DNA of 57,315 nucleotides from Salinibacillus kushneri (GTDB lineage: Bacteria; Bacillota; Bacilli; Bacillales; Alkalibacillaceae). This document shows positions 9,637 to 16,876 of the stretch, one piece after another (position 1 is the first letter of the stretch; each line of letters opens with the position of its first letter). The stretch is taken from positions 1 through 57,315 of the forward strand of contig NZ_FOHJ01000008.1 of the NCBI RefSeq assembly GCF_900111405.1, in the 5' to 3' direction. The translations under genes and the position numbers were made by a program. Below the pieces are notes generated by a model. It was not told where the DNA came from, ran no database searches, and saw only the letters and a program-made list of their open reading frames with translations.

Positions 9637-9786
9637 ATTAGATATTCCTATTTAACAGATGAAAAATTAGTAGACGCTTATCAAAAGGCATTACAATTAC
9701 AACTGGAAAATGAATTTATTAAAATTTTGGAGGAGGAAATTCAAGTACGAAATTTACCGGAAAGCAAAGTATTTCCTCATATATGA
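9637..9786 (+). CDS. sda: Sda-like sporulation checkpoint inhibitor, ATT start
   Basis: A 49-codon gene that resembles B. subtilis Sda, the small helical-hairpin protein that binds sporulation histidine kinases and blocks phosphorelay when replication is disturbed. The YLTDEKLVDAYQKALQLQLE and NEFIKILEEEIQVRNL segments align without gaps to Sda. The equivalents of Sda Leu21 and Phe25, reported kinase-contact residues, are Leu23 and Phe27. The start appears to be ATT at 9637: AGGAGTGAT is placed 8 nt before it, and the following Arg matches Sda residue 2. An in-frame GTG at 9628 overlaps the ribosome site and has none of its own; no in-frame ATG exists. It runs opposite to its neighbours and ends in a hairpin. 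Confidence 0.75.
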   Translation: MRYSYLTDEKLVDAYQKALQLQLENEFIKILEEEIQVRNLPESKVFPHI

Positions 9787-9787
9787 T

Positions 9788-9808
9788 GGTCAAGCTTCCA
9801 GCTTGACC
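9788..9808 (+). terminator. Hairpin after sda
   Basis: A perfect 9-bp stem (GGTCAAGCT/AGCTTGACC) with a 3-nt loop starts 2 bp after the sda stop codon. The following plus-strand sequence ACTTCCTATTACTTTT is only moderately T-rich. It separates sda from the convergent gene that ends at 9823. Confidence 0.6.
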
Positions 9809-9822
9809 ACTTCCTATTACTT

Positions 9823-10515
9823 TTAAATGTTTTCGATTAAATCCCAGCTTAATACACTAATATTGCGAAACCCTTCTCCATTTAAAAATTCACCAATATC
9901 ATTCACATGATCTTTTGGTACAATAACTGCTTCAACATCCCGACGGGTAAAATGGAAGTCATCTAAACATCTCCATTCTCTTTCACCATAAAAGGAGTCA
10001 TCATAGTCCGAATCAAAGTGAGTAAGCTTTAAGAAATTGACAAGTGGATTACTTTGATTTATCCCTAATAATTCAAGAAAGTTTATCTGATTTTCGTCAC
10101 CTTCAGTTTTTAATTGTTGGGTTTGTTTGGGCTTTATTTTTATCATCTTAGTTGGATAGGGCTCAAAATATAATACTGGGTGGAAATTATCATGAATTTT
10201 CTTTGCATTAAATCCTACTGCGTAATCACCGTAATATTGCCGATGAAACATTAAATCCTTTAGAGGAATATCACAAACACAACAAAACTCATCCGTTTCA
10301 ACTGCCTCTAGAACCTTTTCTGTTGTTGTAGCTTGGAGAACTTTACTCTGGATAATATTTTTTAAATTTTCCATAGCCTTTTCCGGGTGTCTTAGTGTAG
10401 TATTTTCCTTAACTTCTCTTAAACATCGATAATGATGCCAAACCTTAGAACCATCCTTAGATACAGGCCCTCCTGTAAAATGCCAGTAAATATTAGAATA
10501 AAAACGAGGTTTCAT
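9823..10515 (-). CDS. AbiGi-like protein (putative abortive-infection antitoxin family)
   Basis: A soluble 230-residue protein that I recognise tentatively as AbiGi-like (the antitoxin half of the AbiG phage-abortive system). Supporting features are an N-terminal YWHFTGGP segment, a central CCVCDIPLKDLMFHRQYYG followed by YAVGFNAKKIH and PVLYFEPYP, and a C-terminal EREWRCLDDFHF with VEAVIVPKDHV. No AbiGii-like toxin is adjacent on either side. ATG 10515 is preferred because AGGGGGA lies five bases upstream; an ATG seven codons earlier has a ribosome site too close. It sits in the non-syntenic pocket between ysoA and the tRNA genes. Family assignment needs a profile search. Confidence 0.5.
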   Translation of the reverse strand: MKPRFYSNIYWHFTGGPVSKDGSKVWHHYRCLREVKENTTLRHPEKAMENLKNIIQSKVLQATTTEKVLEAVETDEFCCVCDIPLKDLMFHRQYYGDYAVGFNAKKIHDNFHPVLYFEPYPTKMIKIKPKQTQQLKTEGDENQINFLELLGINQSNPLVNFLKLTHFDSDYDDSFYGEREWRCLDDFHFTRRDVEAVIVPKDHVNDIGEFLNGEGFRNISVLSWDLIENI

Positions 10516-10558
10516 GTAATCCCCCTTTTCTTTCATCTCTCCTCAAAAGCAAACAAAA

Positions 10559-10583
10559 GCATTAAGCATAAGCAGCTTAATGC
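10559..10583 (-). terminator. Terminator-like hairpin upstream of the AbiGi-like gene
   Basis: A perfect 9-bp stem (GCATTAAGC/GCTTAATGC, 7-nt loop) is followed on the minus strand by TTTTGTTTGCTTTT, the pattern of an intrinsic terminator. It lies 44 bp before the AbiGi-like start and 76 bp after the small ORF at 10659-10814, so it either ends that ORF's transcript or attenuates the AbiGi-like gene. Confidence 0.6.
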
Positions 10584-10658
10584 CCATTTCTTCTTACTCA
10601 ATATTTGCACATCTTCTATAAATCGATTAAAGTCATAATGAATACACCCTCTTCCCTC

Positions 10659-10814
10659 TTAAAGTCTTCCCAATACCATAAAAAATATGAAACTAAGCTT
10701 TCGTAAAGTGGATTGATCCCATTTCTGAATGGTAGTTGAAAGCATTAGTGTTGCATTTAAGAAATATAGATCATAATGGTCATCTTCCATTGGTTCATTG
10801 GTCCATTTGTTCAT
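10659..10814 (-). CDS. Possible small ORF, 51 residues, function unknown
   Basis: A minus-strand frame begins MNKWTNEPMEDDHYD and ends FIFFMVLGRL. The first third is acidic and the last 15 residues are hydrophobic with two basic residues. An AGGA lies directly before the ATG, too close for a good ribosome site; a second in-frame ATG is at codon 9. I recognise no family. Its only contextual support is the terminator-like hairpin downstream. It could be chance. Confidence 0.25.
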   Translation of the reverse strand: MNKWTNEPMEDDHYDLYFLNATLMLSTTIQKWDQSTLRKLSFIFFMVLGRL

Positions 10815-10850
10815 TTCCTATTGCATTAGAAAGTTTTTTCATAAAACTTA

Positions 10851-10879
10851 TTGACATTACAGTGAAATCTTCTTATAAT
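10851..10879 (+). promoter_or_regulatory. Consensus sigma-A promoter of the tRNA operon
   Basis: TTGACA (10851-10856), 17-bp spacer, TATAAT (10874-10879): a perfect match to consensus, 14 bp before the first tRNA base, as expected for stable-RNA promoters. Confidence 0.9.
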
Positions 10880-10893
10880 AGGTTTTGTCCGTT

Positions 10894-10967
10894 GCGGGTG
10901 TAGTTTAGTGGTAAAACCTCAGCCTTCCAAGCTGATGTCGTGGGTTCGATTCCCATCACCCGCTCCA
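10894..10967 (+). tRNA. tRNA-Gly (anticodon TCC), CCA encoded
   Basis: Cloverleaf with acceptor arms GCGGGTG/CACCCGC, anticodon loop CTTCCAA giving TCC for GGA/GGN codons, TTCGATT in the T loop, discriminator T and encoded CCA. Confidence 0.97.
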
Positions 10968-10968
10968 T

Positions 10969-11042
10969 GTCCCAGTAGCTCAGCAGGATAGAGCAACAGC
11001 CTTCTAAGCTGTGGGTCGGGAGTTCGAATCTCTCCTGGGACA
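10969..11042 (+). tRNA. tRNA-Arg (anticodon TCT), CCA not encoded
   Basis: Acceptor arms GTCCCAG/CTGGGAC, anticodon loop CTTCTAA giving TCT for AGA codons, TTCGAAT T loop, discriminator A. The next bases are TTTTT, so CCA must be added after transcription. One base separates it from tRNA-Gly, so both come from one precursor. Confidence 0.97.
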
Positions 11043-11063
11043 TTTTTACATAATGATAATTAG

Positions 11064-11112
11064 AAAAAATACTCACAATAATTGCTTAGACAATACAATG
11101 TGAGTATTTTTT
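11064..11112 (+). terminator. Bidirectional terminator between tRNAs and ysnB
   Basis: AAAAAATACTCACA pairs with TGTGAGTATTTTTT around a 21-nt loop. It is flanked by A and T runs and serves the tRNA operon (plus) and ysnB (minus), which converge here. Confidence 0.85.
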
Positions 11113-11161
11113 GTTTATGAATACATTTTGTTCCTTAATCCCCACTGATGTAGAATACCGA

Positions 11162-11683
11162 TTAAAAATGAATGCTTGTGGTAGCTTCAACTTCGCCTTT
11201 AAGATTCAAAAATTCGACCTGGAGCTCTTTAGCATCCTCCCATCCTAAACGTACATAAGTAGGTGTTCTCCCGGCAGCTCCACCCCGAGGCTCACGAATA
11301 CTACCAGGATTAATAAATAAAGTATCCTTTACTTTTTCAGCTCCCGCTAAATGGGAATGTCCAAAGCACACAATGTTTGCCCCAGCTTCCTCTGCTCTGT
11401 AAGACAAAGGCATTAAACTCATTTTTACTTGGTACAGATGGCCGTGGGTAATGAGAAAATGCTGTCCATCAACAGTAAGATGAGTGTCTTCTGGATAATT
11501 CCGATCAAAATCGCAATTCCCTCTTACTTTATGAAAGGTATTCATTTCATCAGAATGATATTCTAATTCAGAATCACCACAGTGAATAAAGGCCGCTGCC
11601 TCATCTTTGTGTCGATTCTTAATCTGTATCAACTCGTCCACTAAACCATGACTATCGCTTGTAATAATGACAACAGACACCAT
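11162..11683 (-). CDS. ysnB: YfcE/MJ0936-type metallophosphoesterase YsnB
   Basis: A calcineurin-like phosphodiesterase of 173 residues. Metal-binding motifs are visible in order: SDSHG near residues 9-13, IHCGDSE, GNCD at the bridging position, THGH and FGHSH followed by NPGS. Members hydrolyse phosphodiesters in vitro; the physiological substrate is not known. The ATG at 11683 is preceded by GGAGTGATTT and begins three bases before the rdgB stop region, so it is the last gene of the gerM/rph-rdgB-ysnB run. A bidirectional terminator follows. Confidence 0.92.
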   Translation of the reverse strand: MVSVVIITSDSHGLVDELIQIKNRHKDEAAAFIHCGDSELEYHSDEMNTFHKVRGNCDFDRNYPEDTHLTVDGQHFLITHGHLYQVKMSLMPLSYRAEEAGANIVCFGHSHLAGAEKVKDTLFINPGSIREPRGGAAGRTPTYVRLGWEDAKELQVEFLNLKGEVEATTSIHF

Positions 11684-11686
11684 AAA

Positions 11687-12292
11687 TCACTCCATTTTTC
11701 CTTCTGTTTCGAGCCAATCAATCATTTGATCTATAGCATGCCTGCGATGGCTAATCTTATTTTTCTCTTCAGGTAACAATTGGGCAAGAGTACGATCGTA
11801 ACCTTTTGGATAAAAAATGGGATCATACCCAAACCCATGTTCGCCCTTCCTTTCCTTGCCAATAGACCCTTCACATATTCCCCGTTTCATAACCGTATCT
11901 ATTCCCGGCCGGGCAAAAGCTAATACACAAACAAAACGAGCCGTTCGCTTCTCCGTCTCTATTCCGTTTAGTTCCTTTAAAACCTTTTCGACATTTTTAT
12001 GATCATTTTTATCCAATCCCGCATAACGGGCCGAATAAACACCGGGCCGTCCATTTAAAGCATCTATTTCTAAACCGGAATCATCACTCAAAACCGGGAG
12101 TTCGAAGCGATCTGCTATGGCCTCTGCTTTTATTCTGGCGTTTTCTTCAAATGTTTCTCCTGTTTCTTCGATATCGGGGATGGATTCACTTATGTCGAGC
12201 AGACTTACAATCTCCATGCCGATTTGCGAAAAGATTTCCTTAAACTCTATAGCTTTTCCTTTATTTTTCGTTGCAAGAATGACTTTTTTCAT
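11687..12292 (-). CDS. rdgB: dITP/XTP pyrophosphatase (RdgB/HAM1, YsnA)
   Basis: House-cleaning enzyme that hydrolyses dITP, ITP and XTP to monophosphates and PPi, preventing their incorporation into nucleic acids. It is 201 residues long. The substrate-binding ATKNKGKAIEF at the N-terminus, the ETGETFEENARIKA metal/phosphate motif, LSDDSGLEIDALNGRPGVYSAR and C-terminal GFGYDPIFYP plus SHRRHA are all present. The ATG at 12292 follows AGAGGAAG, which overlaps the end of rph, indicating coupling. The rph-rdgB-ysnB order is that of B. subtilis rph-ysnA-ysnB. Confidence 0.96.
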   Translation of the reverse strand: MKKVILATKNKGKAIEFKEIFSQIGMEIVSLLDISESIPDIEETGETFEENARIKAEAIADRFELPVLSDDSGLEIDALNGRPGVYSARYAGLDKNDHKNVEKVLKELNGIETEKRTARFVCVLAFARPGIDTVMKRGICEGSIGKERKGEHGFGYDPIFYPKGYDRTLAQLLPEEKNKISHRRHAIDQMIDWLETEGKME

Positions 12293-12294
12293 TT

Positions 12295-13062
12295 CTATTC
12301 TTCCTCTTGGACAGCTTGTTGATTTTTCAGCAGATACTCATGCCATTTTCCAACAGCGACTCGTTGAATCTCAAAAATTTCCTTCAAACCATCATCCGCA
12401 AGCTTTAACATTTTGTTAAGTTCATCATATGTAAAGGTATCCTCTTCACCTGTACCCTGAATTTCTACAAACTCACGGCTTCCATTCATGACGATGTTCA
12501 AATCTACTTTAGCCTCTGAGTCCTCTTTATAGCACAAATCCAGTATTTCCGTTCCGTTGGGTAAAATTCCAACAGAAGTTGCCGCTAAGTAATTGTTAAT
12601 TGGAAACTCTTTTATGGTTTTATTCTCCAGTAGTTTACCAAAAGCATGAACCATGGCTACAAACGCACCTGTAATGGAAGCTGTACGAGTACCCCCATCA
12701 GCCTGGATTACGTCACAATCAATCCATACTGTACGCTCACCAATCTTATCAAGATCAACAACAGCCCTTAAGGACCGACCAATTAAGCGTTGAATTTCCA
12801 TTGTACGACCGGAAACTTTTCCTTTAGAGGATTCACGAATATTACGACTTTCAGTTGCTCTTGGTAACATCGCATATTCTGCTGTTATCCAGCCCTTTCC
12901 TTGTCCTCTAAGAAATGGAGGAACACGATCTTCAATGCTTGCATTACATATAACCTTTGTATCTCCTACACTAATAAGAACCGAGCCTTCAGGGTGTTTT
13001 GTAAAGTTCGTTTCCATATGTATTTTTCGTAGTTCGTTAATCTCTCTGTTATCAATTCTCAT
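12295..13062 (-). CDS. rph: Ribonuclease PH
   Basis: Phosphorolytic 3'-5' exoribonuclease that trims tRNA 3' ends; forms a hexamer. The 255 residues contain the RNase PH fold with [13 protein letters not shown], the phosphate-binding [15 protein letters not shown], and the catalytic-region motif [20 protein letters not shown]. The ATG at 13062 has a strong AGGAGG ribosome site. It is followed without a gap by rdgB. A candidate promoter lies immediately upstream and separates it from gerM. Confidence 0.97.
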   Translation of the reverse strand: MRIDNREINELRKIHMETNFTKHPEGSVLISVGDTKVICNASIEDRVPPFLRGQGKGWITAEYAMLPRATESRNIRESSKGKVSGRTMEIQRLIGRSLRAVVDLDKIGERTVWIDCDVIQADGGTRTASITGAFVAMVHAFGKLLENKTIKEFPINNYLAATSVGILPNGTEILDLCYKEDSEAKVDLNIVMNGSREFVEIQGTGEEDTFTYDELNKMLKLADDGLKEIFEIQRVAVGKWHEYLLKNQQAVQEEE

Positions 13063-13094
13063 TGCTTTTTCCTCCTAACACTCCTTGAGACTAT

Positions 13095-13123
13095 ACCATA
13101 TCATTTCCCGGAATTTGAGACAA
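13095..13123 (-). promoter_or_regulatory. Sigma-A promoter candidate for rph-rdgB-ysnB
   Basis: Minus strand TTGTCT (13118-13123), 17-bp spacer, TATGGT (13095-13100), just upstream of the rph ribosome site and downstream of the gerM terminator. Confidence 0.4.
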
Positions 13124-13146
13124 ACCCGTTACGGAAATTCCTGCAT

Positions 13147-13172
13147 AAAAAAGAGGCTGTCTGGCCAGCCTC
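13147..13172 (-). terminator. Terminator of gerM
   Basis: GAGGCTG/CAGCCTC stem with a 6-nt loop followed by TTTTTTATG on the minus strand, about 35 bp after the gerM stop codon. Confidence 0.85.
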
Positions 13173-13205
13173 ATTCTGACATCTTTATTATATACATCTT
13201 TTGCC

Positions 13206-14306
13206 TTAAATACCACTTGGTTCCGAAATATCCTCACGTGTTACTGGTTCAGTGTAAGCTTCCCCATTTTCATTATATACTTGTTCTGTCCCTTCTACTT
13301 GAATTTGAACTGAATCAACTTCAGGTTGTTCCGTCAAAGAAAGAACAATTGAATTTAACACAGGATCAGAAATGGTTTTATTTTCTTCATCACTAAAGAT
13401 GGATTTACTAAAGGTTAAAGATAGAACGCTATCCTCATTAACAGGCTTTTCTGTCAATTCGACATTATTTTGAAATACATTTAAGAGACCTGTTAATTCA
13501 TACCCCGGCCCCTCTATAAGTTGATTAATTACCGCTTCATACTGCGTGCTGTCAGTTTCTTCTACACGGGTTGTAACAGGTACATAATAATAATGACTAT
13601 CCTGTTGAGCTGGATAATAAACTGTAACGGCCTCACTATTTACGATATCCGACACATCTCCAGTATGAAGATTAATACCATCTGCGCGGGAATATCCATC
13701 GCCCAGTGGGGTTCCATTCACAGGCATAACGTCCTGTTCAACACCATCCACCTGTAATTTCATACGTTTCACAGAATCAAACTGAGTTAATGTAAAGGTC
13801 ATCGCCTGCAAAATTTTCAGCTCATTTTCAGCTTTATATTCTTTAAACTCCTTGGAAACATCTACCACTAGAGTACCATCATCCTGTAAATTTAAGCTAT
13901 TAATGTTAGTGCCCGCAGGTAAAACAGCTTGAAAGCCATTTGGAAGAATGCTGGAAACAGGACCATCCTTAACGAGATATTCCAAAGACTGTTTGGCAAC
14001 TTCCTTAGAGTCTACCTGAGGAAGTGGTAATGTTTGAGAAACCACCATACCATTTTGGTCAATTAAGTACAGCTCTCTGTTTGTCGTTTCCTTTGTTTCT
14101 TCACTGGATTCATCACTCGTTTCTTTCTTTTTGTTTTCCTCCGATGCCTGATTGTTATCCTCAGTATTATCTAAATCATTTACCGTTTGAACATTTTGAG
14201 GTGGATCCATGAGCTCCTCTAATGATTGCTCCCCTTGAAAACAACCTGATAATAGTACAATACTGGATGTGAATGCCGTTCCTATCCAGATCGATCGTTT
14301 TTTCAT
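13206..14306 (-). CDS. gerM: Spore germination/sporulation lipoprotein GerM
   Basis: Secreted lipoprotein with a signal peptide of basic start MKKRS, hydrophobic core and lipobox LLSGC (lipidated Cys22). A low-complexity acidic linker (about residues 45-85, rich in Glu, Ser, Asn, Thr) precedes two GERMN domains (around 85-210 and 225-350). In B. subtilis GerM is made in the mother cell under sigma-E and is needed for cortex/germination. The ATG at 14306 has GGGAGG eight bases upstream. A weak sigma-E-like pair (ATA, about 15 bp, AGTACAAA) lies upstream, insufficient to call. It is bounded by terminators and so is probably a single unit between racE and rph. Confidence 0.93.
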   Translation of the reverse strand: MKKRSIWIGTAFTSSIVLLSGCFQGEQSLEELMDPPQNVQTVNDLDNTEDNNQASEENKKKETSDESSEETKETTNRELYLIDQNGMVVSQTLPLPQVDSKEVAKQSLEYLVKDGPVSSILPNGFQAVLPAGTNINSLNLQDDGTLVVDVSKEFKEYKAENELKILQAMTFTLTQFDSVKRMKLQVDGVEQDVMPVNGTPLGDGYSRADGINLHTGDVSDIVNSEAVTVYYPAQQDSHYYYVPVTTRVEETDSTQYEAVINQLIEGPGYELTGLLNVFQNNVELTEKPVNEDSVLSLTFSKSIFSDEENKTISDPVLNSIVLSLTEQPEVDSVQIQVEGTEQVYNENGEAYTEPVTREDISEPSGI

Positions 14307-14442
14307 GCTTTTCCCTCCCAAGATGGTTTGTACTACTATTTATACGAGCTATTTCAAAATTTAGACCAAAAAATAATAGAAAAGCATAGGTAGAAGGAGA
14401 GATTTTCGTTAAAATTCAGGGAATAGAAAAATCATACACATT

Positions 14443-14472
14443 AAAAAACTTCCTCAAAGTAATGAGGAAGTT
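14443..14472 (-). terminator. Terminator of racE
   Basis: ACTTCCTC/GAGGAAGT stem followed by TTTTTAA on the minus strand, ten bases after the racE stop codon. Confidence 0.85.
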
Positions 14473-14481
14473 AATGATTTC

Positions 14482-15276
14482 TTATAATTTTACATTATGA
14501 ACATGTCTTAGAGGATGTCCGAACCATACTGATGCAATCTGTTCAAAAAGTTTAAGATTACCAGTCGTATAAAATTTATGTTGAGGGACTCTATCTCCCT
14601 GATATAAAAGATTGTGATAAGATAATATCGTACTTACTTCTCTTGCCGTTTCATCGCCAGAAGAAATCACTGCAACCGATTCTCCCAAAACTTTTTGGAT
14701 AATCGGTTTTAAAAGTGGATAATGAGTACAGCCAAGAATCAATGTATCGATATTCGTCTTTAATAGCGGTGAAATCGATTGATAAACCGTTTCATAGGCA
14801 TTCTCCCCGTCTAATTCACCACTTTCCACAAGAGGGACTAACATTGGACAGGCTAAACTATAAACATCAATTGAAGAATTAATTTGCTTGAGCACTTCTG
14901 GATAGGCACCACTCTCCACTGTTCCGACTGTGCCAATGATCCCAACATTTAGATTATGAGTCGTTTTAATGGAAGCCCTCGCTCCCGGCTGTATAACGCC
15001 TATCACCGGAACTGGAAGTTTTTTCCTCAATTCCTCTAAAACAAATGCGGTAGCTGTGTTACAGGCAACGACTAACATTTTGATATCAGCATGAATTAAA
15101 TAGTGAACCATTTCCCAAGTATATTGTCTAACTTGCTCTTTTGGTCTTGGTCCATAGGGGCATCTTAACGTATCACCCAAATAAATAAATTCTTCCTTTG
15201 GTAATTGACGAATGAGCTCCTTTGCAACGGTTAATCCCCCTACTCCAGAGTCAATAATTCCGATTGGTTCTTTCAC
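14482..15276 (-). CDS. racE: Glutamate racemase
   Basis: Interconverts L- and D-glutamate for peptidoglycan. 264 residues. The two catalytic cysteines are visible: Cys72 in VVACNTATA and Cys183 in LGCTHYPLL; the N-terminal [17 protein letters not shown] and [12 protein letters not shown] motifs are also intact. It starts with GTG at 15276; AAAGG lies 10 bases upstream, and the family start begins right there. It lies between the MarR gene and gerM exactly as in B. subtilis, and likely shares a transcript with the MarR gene 26 bp upstream. Confidence 0.96.
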   Translation of the reverse strand: MKEPIGIIDSGVGGLTVAKELIRQLPKEEFIYLGDTLRCPYGPRPKEQVRQYTWEMVHYLIHADIKMLVVACNTATAFVLEELRKKLPVPVIGVIQPGARASIKTTHNLNVGIIGTVGTVESGAYPEVLKQINSSIDVYSLACPMLVPLVESGELDGENAYETVYQSISPLLKTNIDTLILGCTHYPLLKPIIQKVLGESVAVISSGDETAREVSTILSYHNLLYQGDRVPQHKFYTTGNLKLFEQIASVWFGHPLRHVHNVKL

Positions 15277-15302
15277 GGTTGAATCGCCTTTCTTTGTATA
15301 AT

Positions 15303-15764
15303 TTAATCGTCAGTACTTGTGCTATGGAAGGATATTTCCTTGTTTAACTGACATAATACTTCTTTTAATAAATCAATTTGCTCCTGGTTAAAGCTTTGTA
15401 AAACCTCTTCTAAATATTGTTGTCGTTTTAAGATGACTTCATCGATAATTGTTCTTCCTTTTTCTAGCAAATGGATCCGTACGACTCGCCGATCCTCAGA
15501 ATCCGGGACGCGTTTCACTAATTCGTTTTTTTCTAATCTATCCACTAAATCTGTAGTCGTACTAAACGCTGAATATAGTTTTTTCGATAATTCACCTATG
15601 GTTAAATCTCCTTCATCTAATAACCATTGTAATGCAATAAACTGTGGGGTTGTGATGGGATAATGAGCCAAAATTTCCCTGCCTTTTTGTTTTAGTATAT
15701 AAGAAATATTGCGCAAATCTTTTTCTAAATGTGCAATCGTTTCAATGTCAATTGGTTTCGGCAC
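15303..15764 (-). CDS. ysmB: MarR-family transcriptional regulator YsmB
   Basis: A 153-residue winged-helix regulator. The helix-turn-helix lies around residues 54-76 ([25 protein letters not shown]) and the wing in [19 protein letters not shown] (about residues 86-104), the DxR motif typical of MarR. The terminal helices form the dimer interface. Ligand and targets are unknown. GTG start at 15764 with AGGGGGA upstream. Its position between gerE and racE is as in B. subtilis. An intergenic repeat is inserted directly upstream. Confidence 0.88.
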   Translation of the reverse strand: MPKPIDIETIAHLEKDLRNISYILKQKGREILAHYPITTPQFIALQWLLDEGDLTIGELSKKLYSAFSTTTDLVDRLEKNELVKRVPDSEDRRVVRIHLLEKGRTIIDEVILKRQQYLEEVLQSFNQEQIDLLKEVLCQLNKEISFHSTSTDD

Positions 15765-15792
15765 TTCTGATCCCCCTACATGTTAGCTAACT

Positions 15793-15916
15793 TGTCCAGC
15801 TCGAGCTCCTAGGTCTGGGCGAACATTAGCCAAAGCCATTAGCCATTCCACGGCCTAATCCAAGCCATGGCTTTGGCTTATTCCACCAGACCTGGCCAGT
15901 CGCCTCCGCTTTTCTA
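15793..15916 (-). repeat. Intergenic repeat copy with long nested inverted repeat
   Basis: Read on the minus strand it begins AGAAAAGCGGAGGCGACTGG, like the copies at 28730, 45842 and 57202, and ends AGGAGCTCGAGCTGGACA. It contains a perfect 12-bp inverted repeat (15828-15839 with 15867-15878, AGCCAAAGCCAT/ATGGCTTTGGCT) nested within an 8-bp one (AGGTCTGG 15811-15818 / CCAGACCT 15886-15893). No coding potential. Confidence 0.7.
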
Positions 15917-15970
15917 TTCTATTTTCTATGTTTTTATTAAAAATATCAAGTTACGTTTTTGTTGCAAACA

Positions 15971-16009
15971 AAAAGAAGGCTGTATCCAGGATATTCCTGG
16001 ATATCAGCC
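15971..16009 (-). terminator. Terminator of gerE
   Basis: GGCTG and ATCCAGG pair with CCTGGAT and AGCC around a short loop, followed by TTCTTTTTG on the minus strand, eight bases after the gerE stop. Confidence 0.85.
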
Positions 16010-16016
16010 TCATTTT

Positions 16017-16241
16017 TTAAAGCTTTAACTCCCCCATGCGAAGGAGCTCAACAACAGCTTGCGAACGCCCCTTTACACCAAGTTTTTGCATTGCATTAGA
16101 TATATGATTTCGGACCGTTTTCTCTGAAATAAACAACTCCTCAGCTATTTCTTTGGTTGTTCGGTCCTGAACTAGCAATTCAAAAACTTCTTTTTCCCGT
16201 TTTGTTAAAAGCTGCTTCGGTTTATATTCTTTATCATTCAA
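16017..16241 (-). CDS. gerE: Late mother-cell sporulation regulator GerE
   Basis: A 74-residue stand-alone LuxR/FixJ-type DNA-binding protein that acts with sigma-K to switch spore-coat genes on or off. The helix-turn-helix spans TTKEIAEELFISEKTVRNHI with the REKEVFELL N-terminal helix; the C-terminal QAVVELLRMGELKL is nearly identical to B. subtilis GerE. The start is TTG at 16241, with AAGGAGG nine bases upstream; no in-frame ATG lies near. A sigma-K-type promoter 63 bp upstream and a terminator downstream make it a monocistronic unit. Its position between ysmA and ysmB is conserved. Confidence 0.96.
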   Translation of the reverse strand: MNDKEYKPKQLLTKREKEVFELLVQDRTTKEIAEELFISEKTVRNHISNAMQKLGVKGRSQAVVELLRMGELKL

Positions 16242-16303
16242 TCGGGAACCCCTCCTTGCTGTTTCATGAGCCGCAAGGAATAAGGGGAATTATTTAGTCA
16301 TAG

Positions 16304-16331
16304 TATCGTATGTATAAGTCAAAACCACCGT
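16304..16331 (-). promoter_or_regulatory. Sigma-K-type promoter of gerE
   Basis: Minus strand AC (16330-16331), 17-bp spacer, CATACGATA (16304-16312), fitting the sigma-K pattern AC-N16/17-CATA-N3-TA. B. subtilis gerE is transcribed by sigma-K. Confidence 0.6.
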
Positions 16332-16408
16332 GCCCTCATTTCAGCATAAAACTTGGTTAGCAAACAAAAATAGTCAAATGTGTATACAAGCATCCAGAAT
16401 TATACATT

Positions 16409-16852
16409 TCACCCTTTTAACTTTTCTAACTCTGTGAAATTAAACGGAGTGGGAGATCCAGATTGTGGGTTTATTTTTACAAGACGTCCACGCCCTGTTA
16501 TACACACTTCCTCCTTTTGATTTATTCCGAGATAGTGGATATCTACTGAGGTATTTCCTACATAATTGGTTTTTACATACAATTTCAGTGAATCACCAAA
16601 AAAGATTTGCTTATGATAATCACATTGTAAGTCAGCTACAACAGGGATTCCCTCCTGCTCCTCATTAAAATCCTGAAAGACACCTAAATGCTTTAAAAAT
16701 GAAATACGTGCTTCCTCAAAATATATAAACGGAGATACATTATTTACATGACCGAACATATCGGTTTCTGAGAAACGAACCTTAACGGGAATATAAAAGG
16801 AAAATTCTTTCTGCCATGTTTCAAAATCGGATATATAATTAACAGCCTTCAC
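16409..16852 (-). CDS. ysmA: Hotdog-fold acyl-CoA thioesterase-like protein YsmA
   Basis: 147 residues of a 4-hydroxybenzoyl-CoA thioesterase-type hotdog fold. The catalytic-Asp motif is seen in RFSETDMFGHVNN at about residue 30, followed by FIYFEEARISFL. The natural substrate is unknown. The true start is a GTG at 16852, which has an ideal AGGAGGAAGG site; the frame stays open upstream into the hairpin and sdhB end but without family similarity. It follows sdhB, as in B. subtilis, with a strong hairpin between them. Confidence 0.85.
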   Translation of the reverse strand: MKAVNYISDFETWQKEFSFYIPVKVRFSETDMFGHVNNVSPFIYFEEARISFLKHLGVFQDFNEEQEGIPVVADLQCDYHKQIFFGDSLKLYVKTNYVGNTSVDIHYLGINQKEEVCITGRGRLVKINPQSGSPTPFNFTELEKLKG

Positions 16853-16876
16853 ATACCTTCCTCCTATAATATAAGT

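Noticed and set aside
10432-10638. 68-residue plus-strand ORF opposite the AbiGi-like gene start
   Set aside because: Antisense, no ribosome site, crosses the terminator hairpin.
10873-11076. 67-residue minus-strand ORF containing RVMGIEPTTSAWKAEVLPLN
   Set aside because: It is the antisense of the two tRNA genes; this peptide is a well-known spurious translation of tRNA antisense strands.
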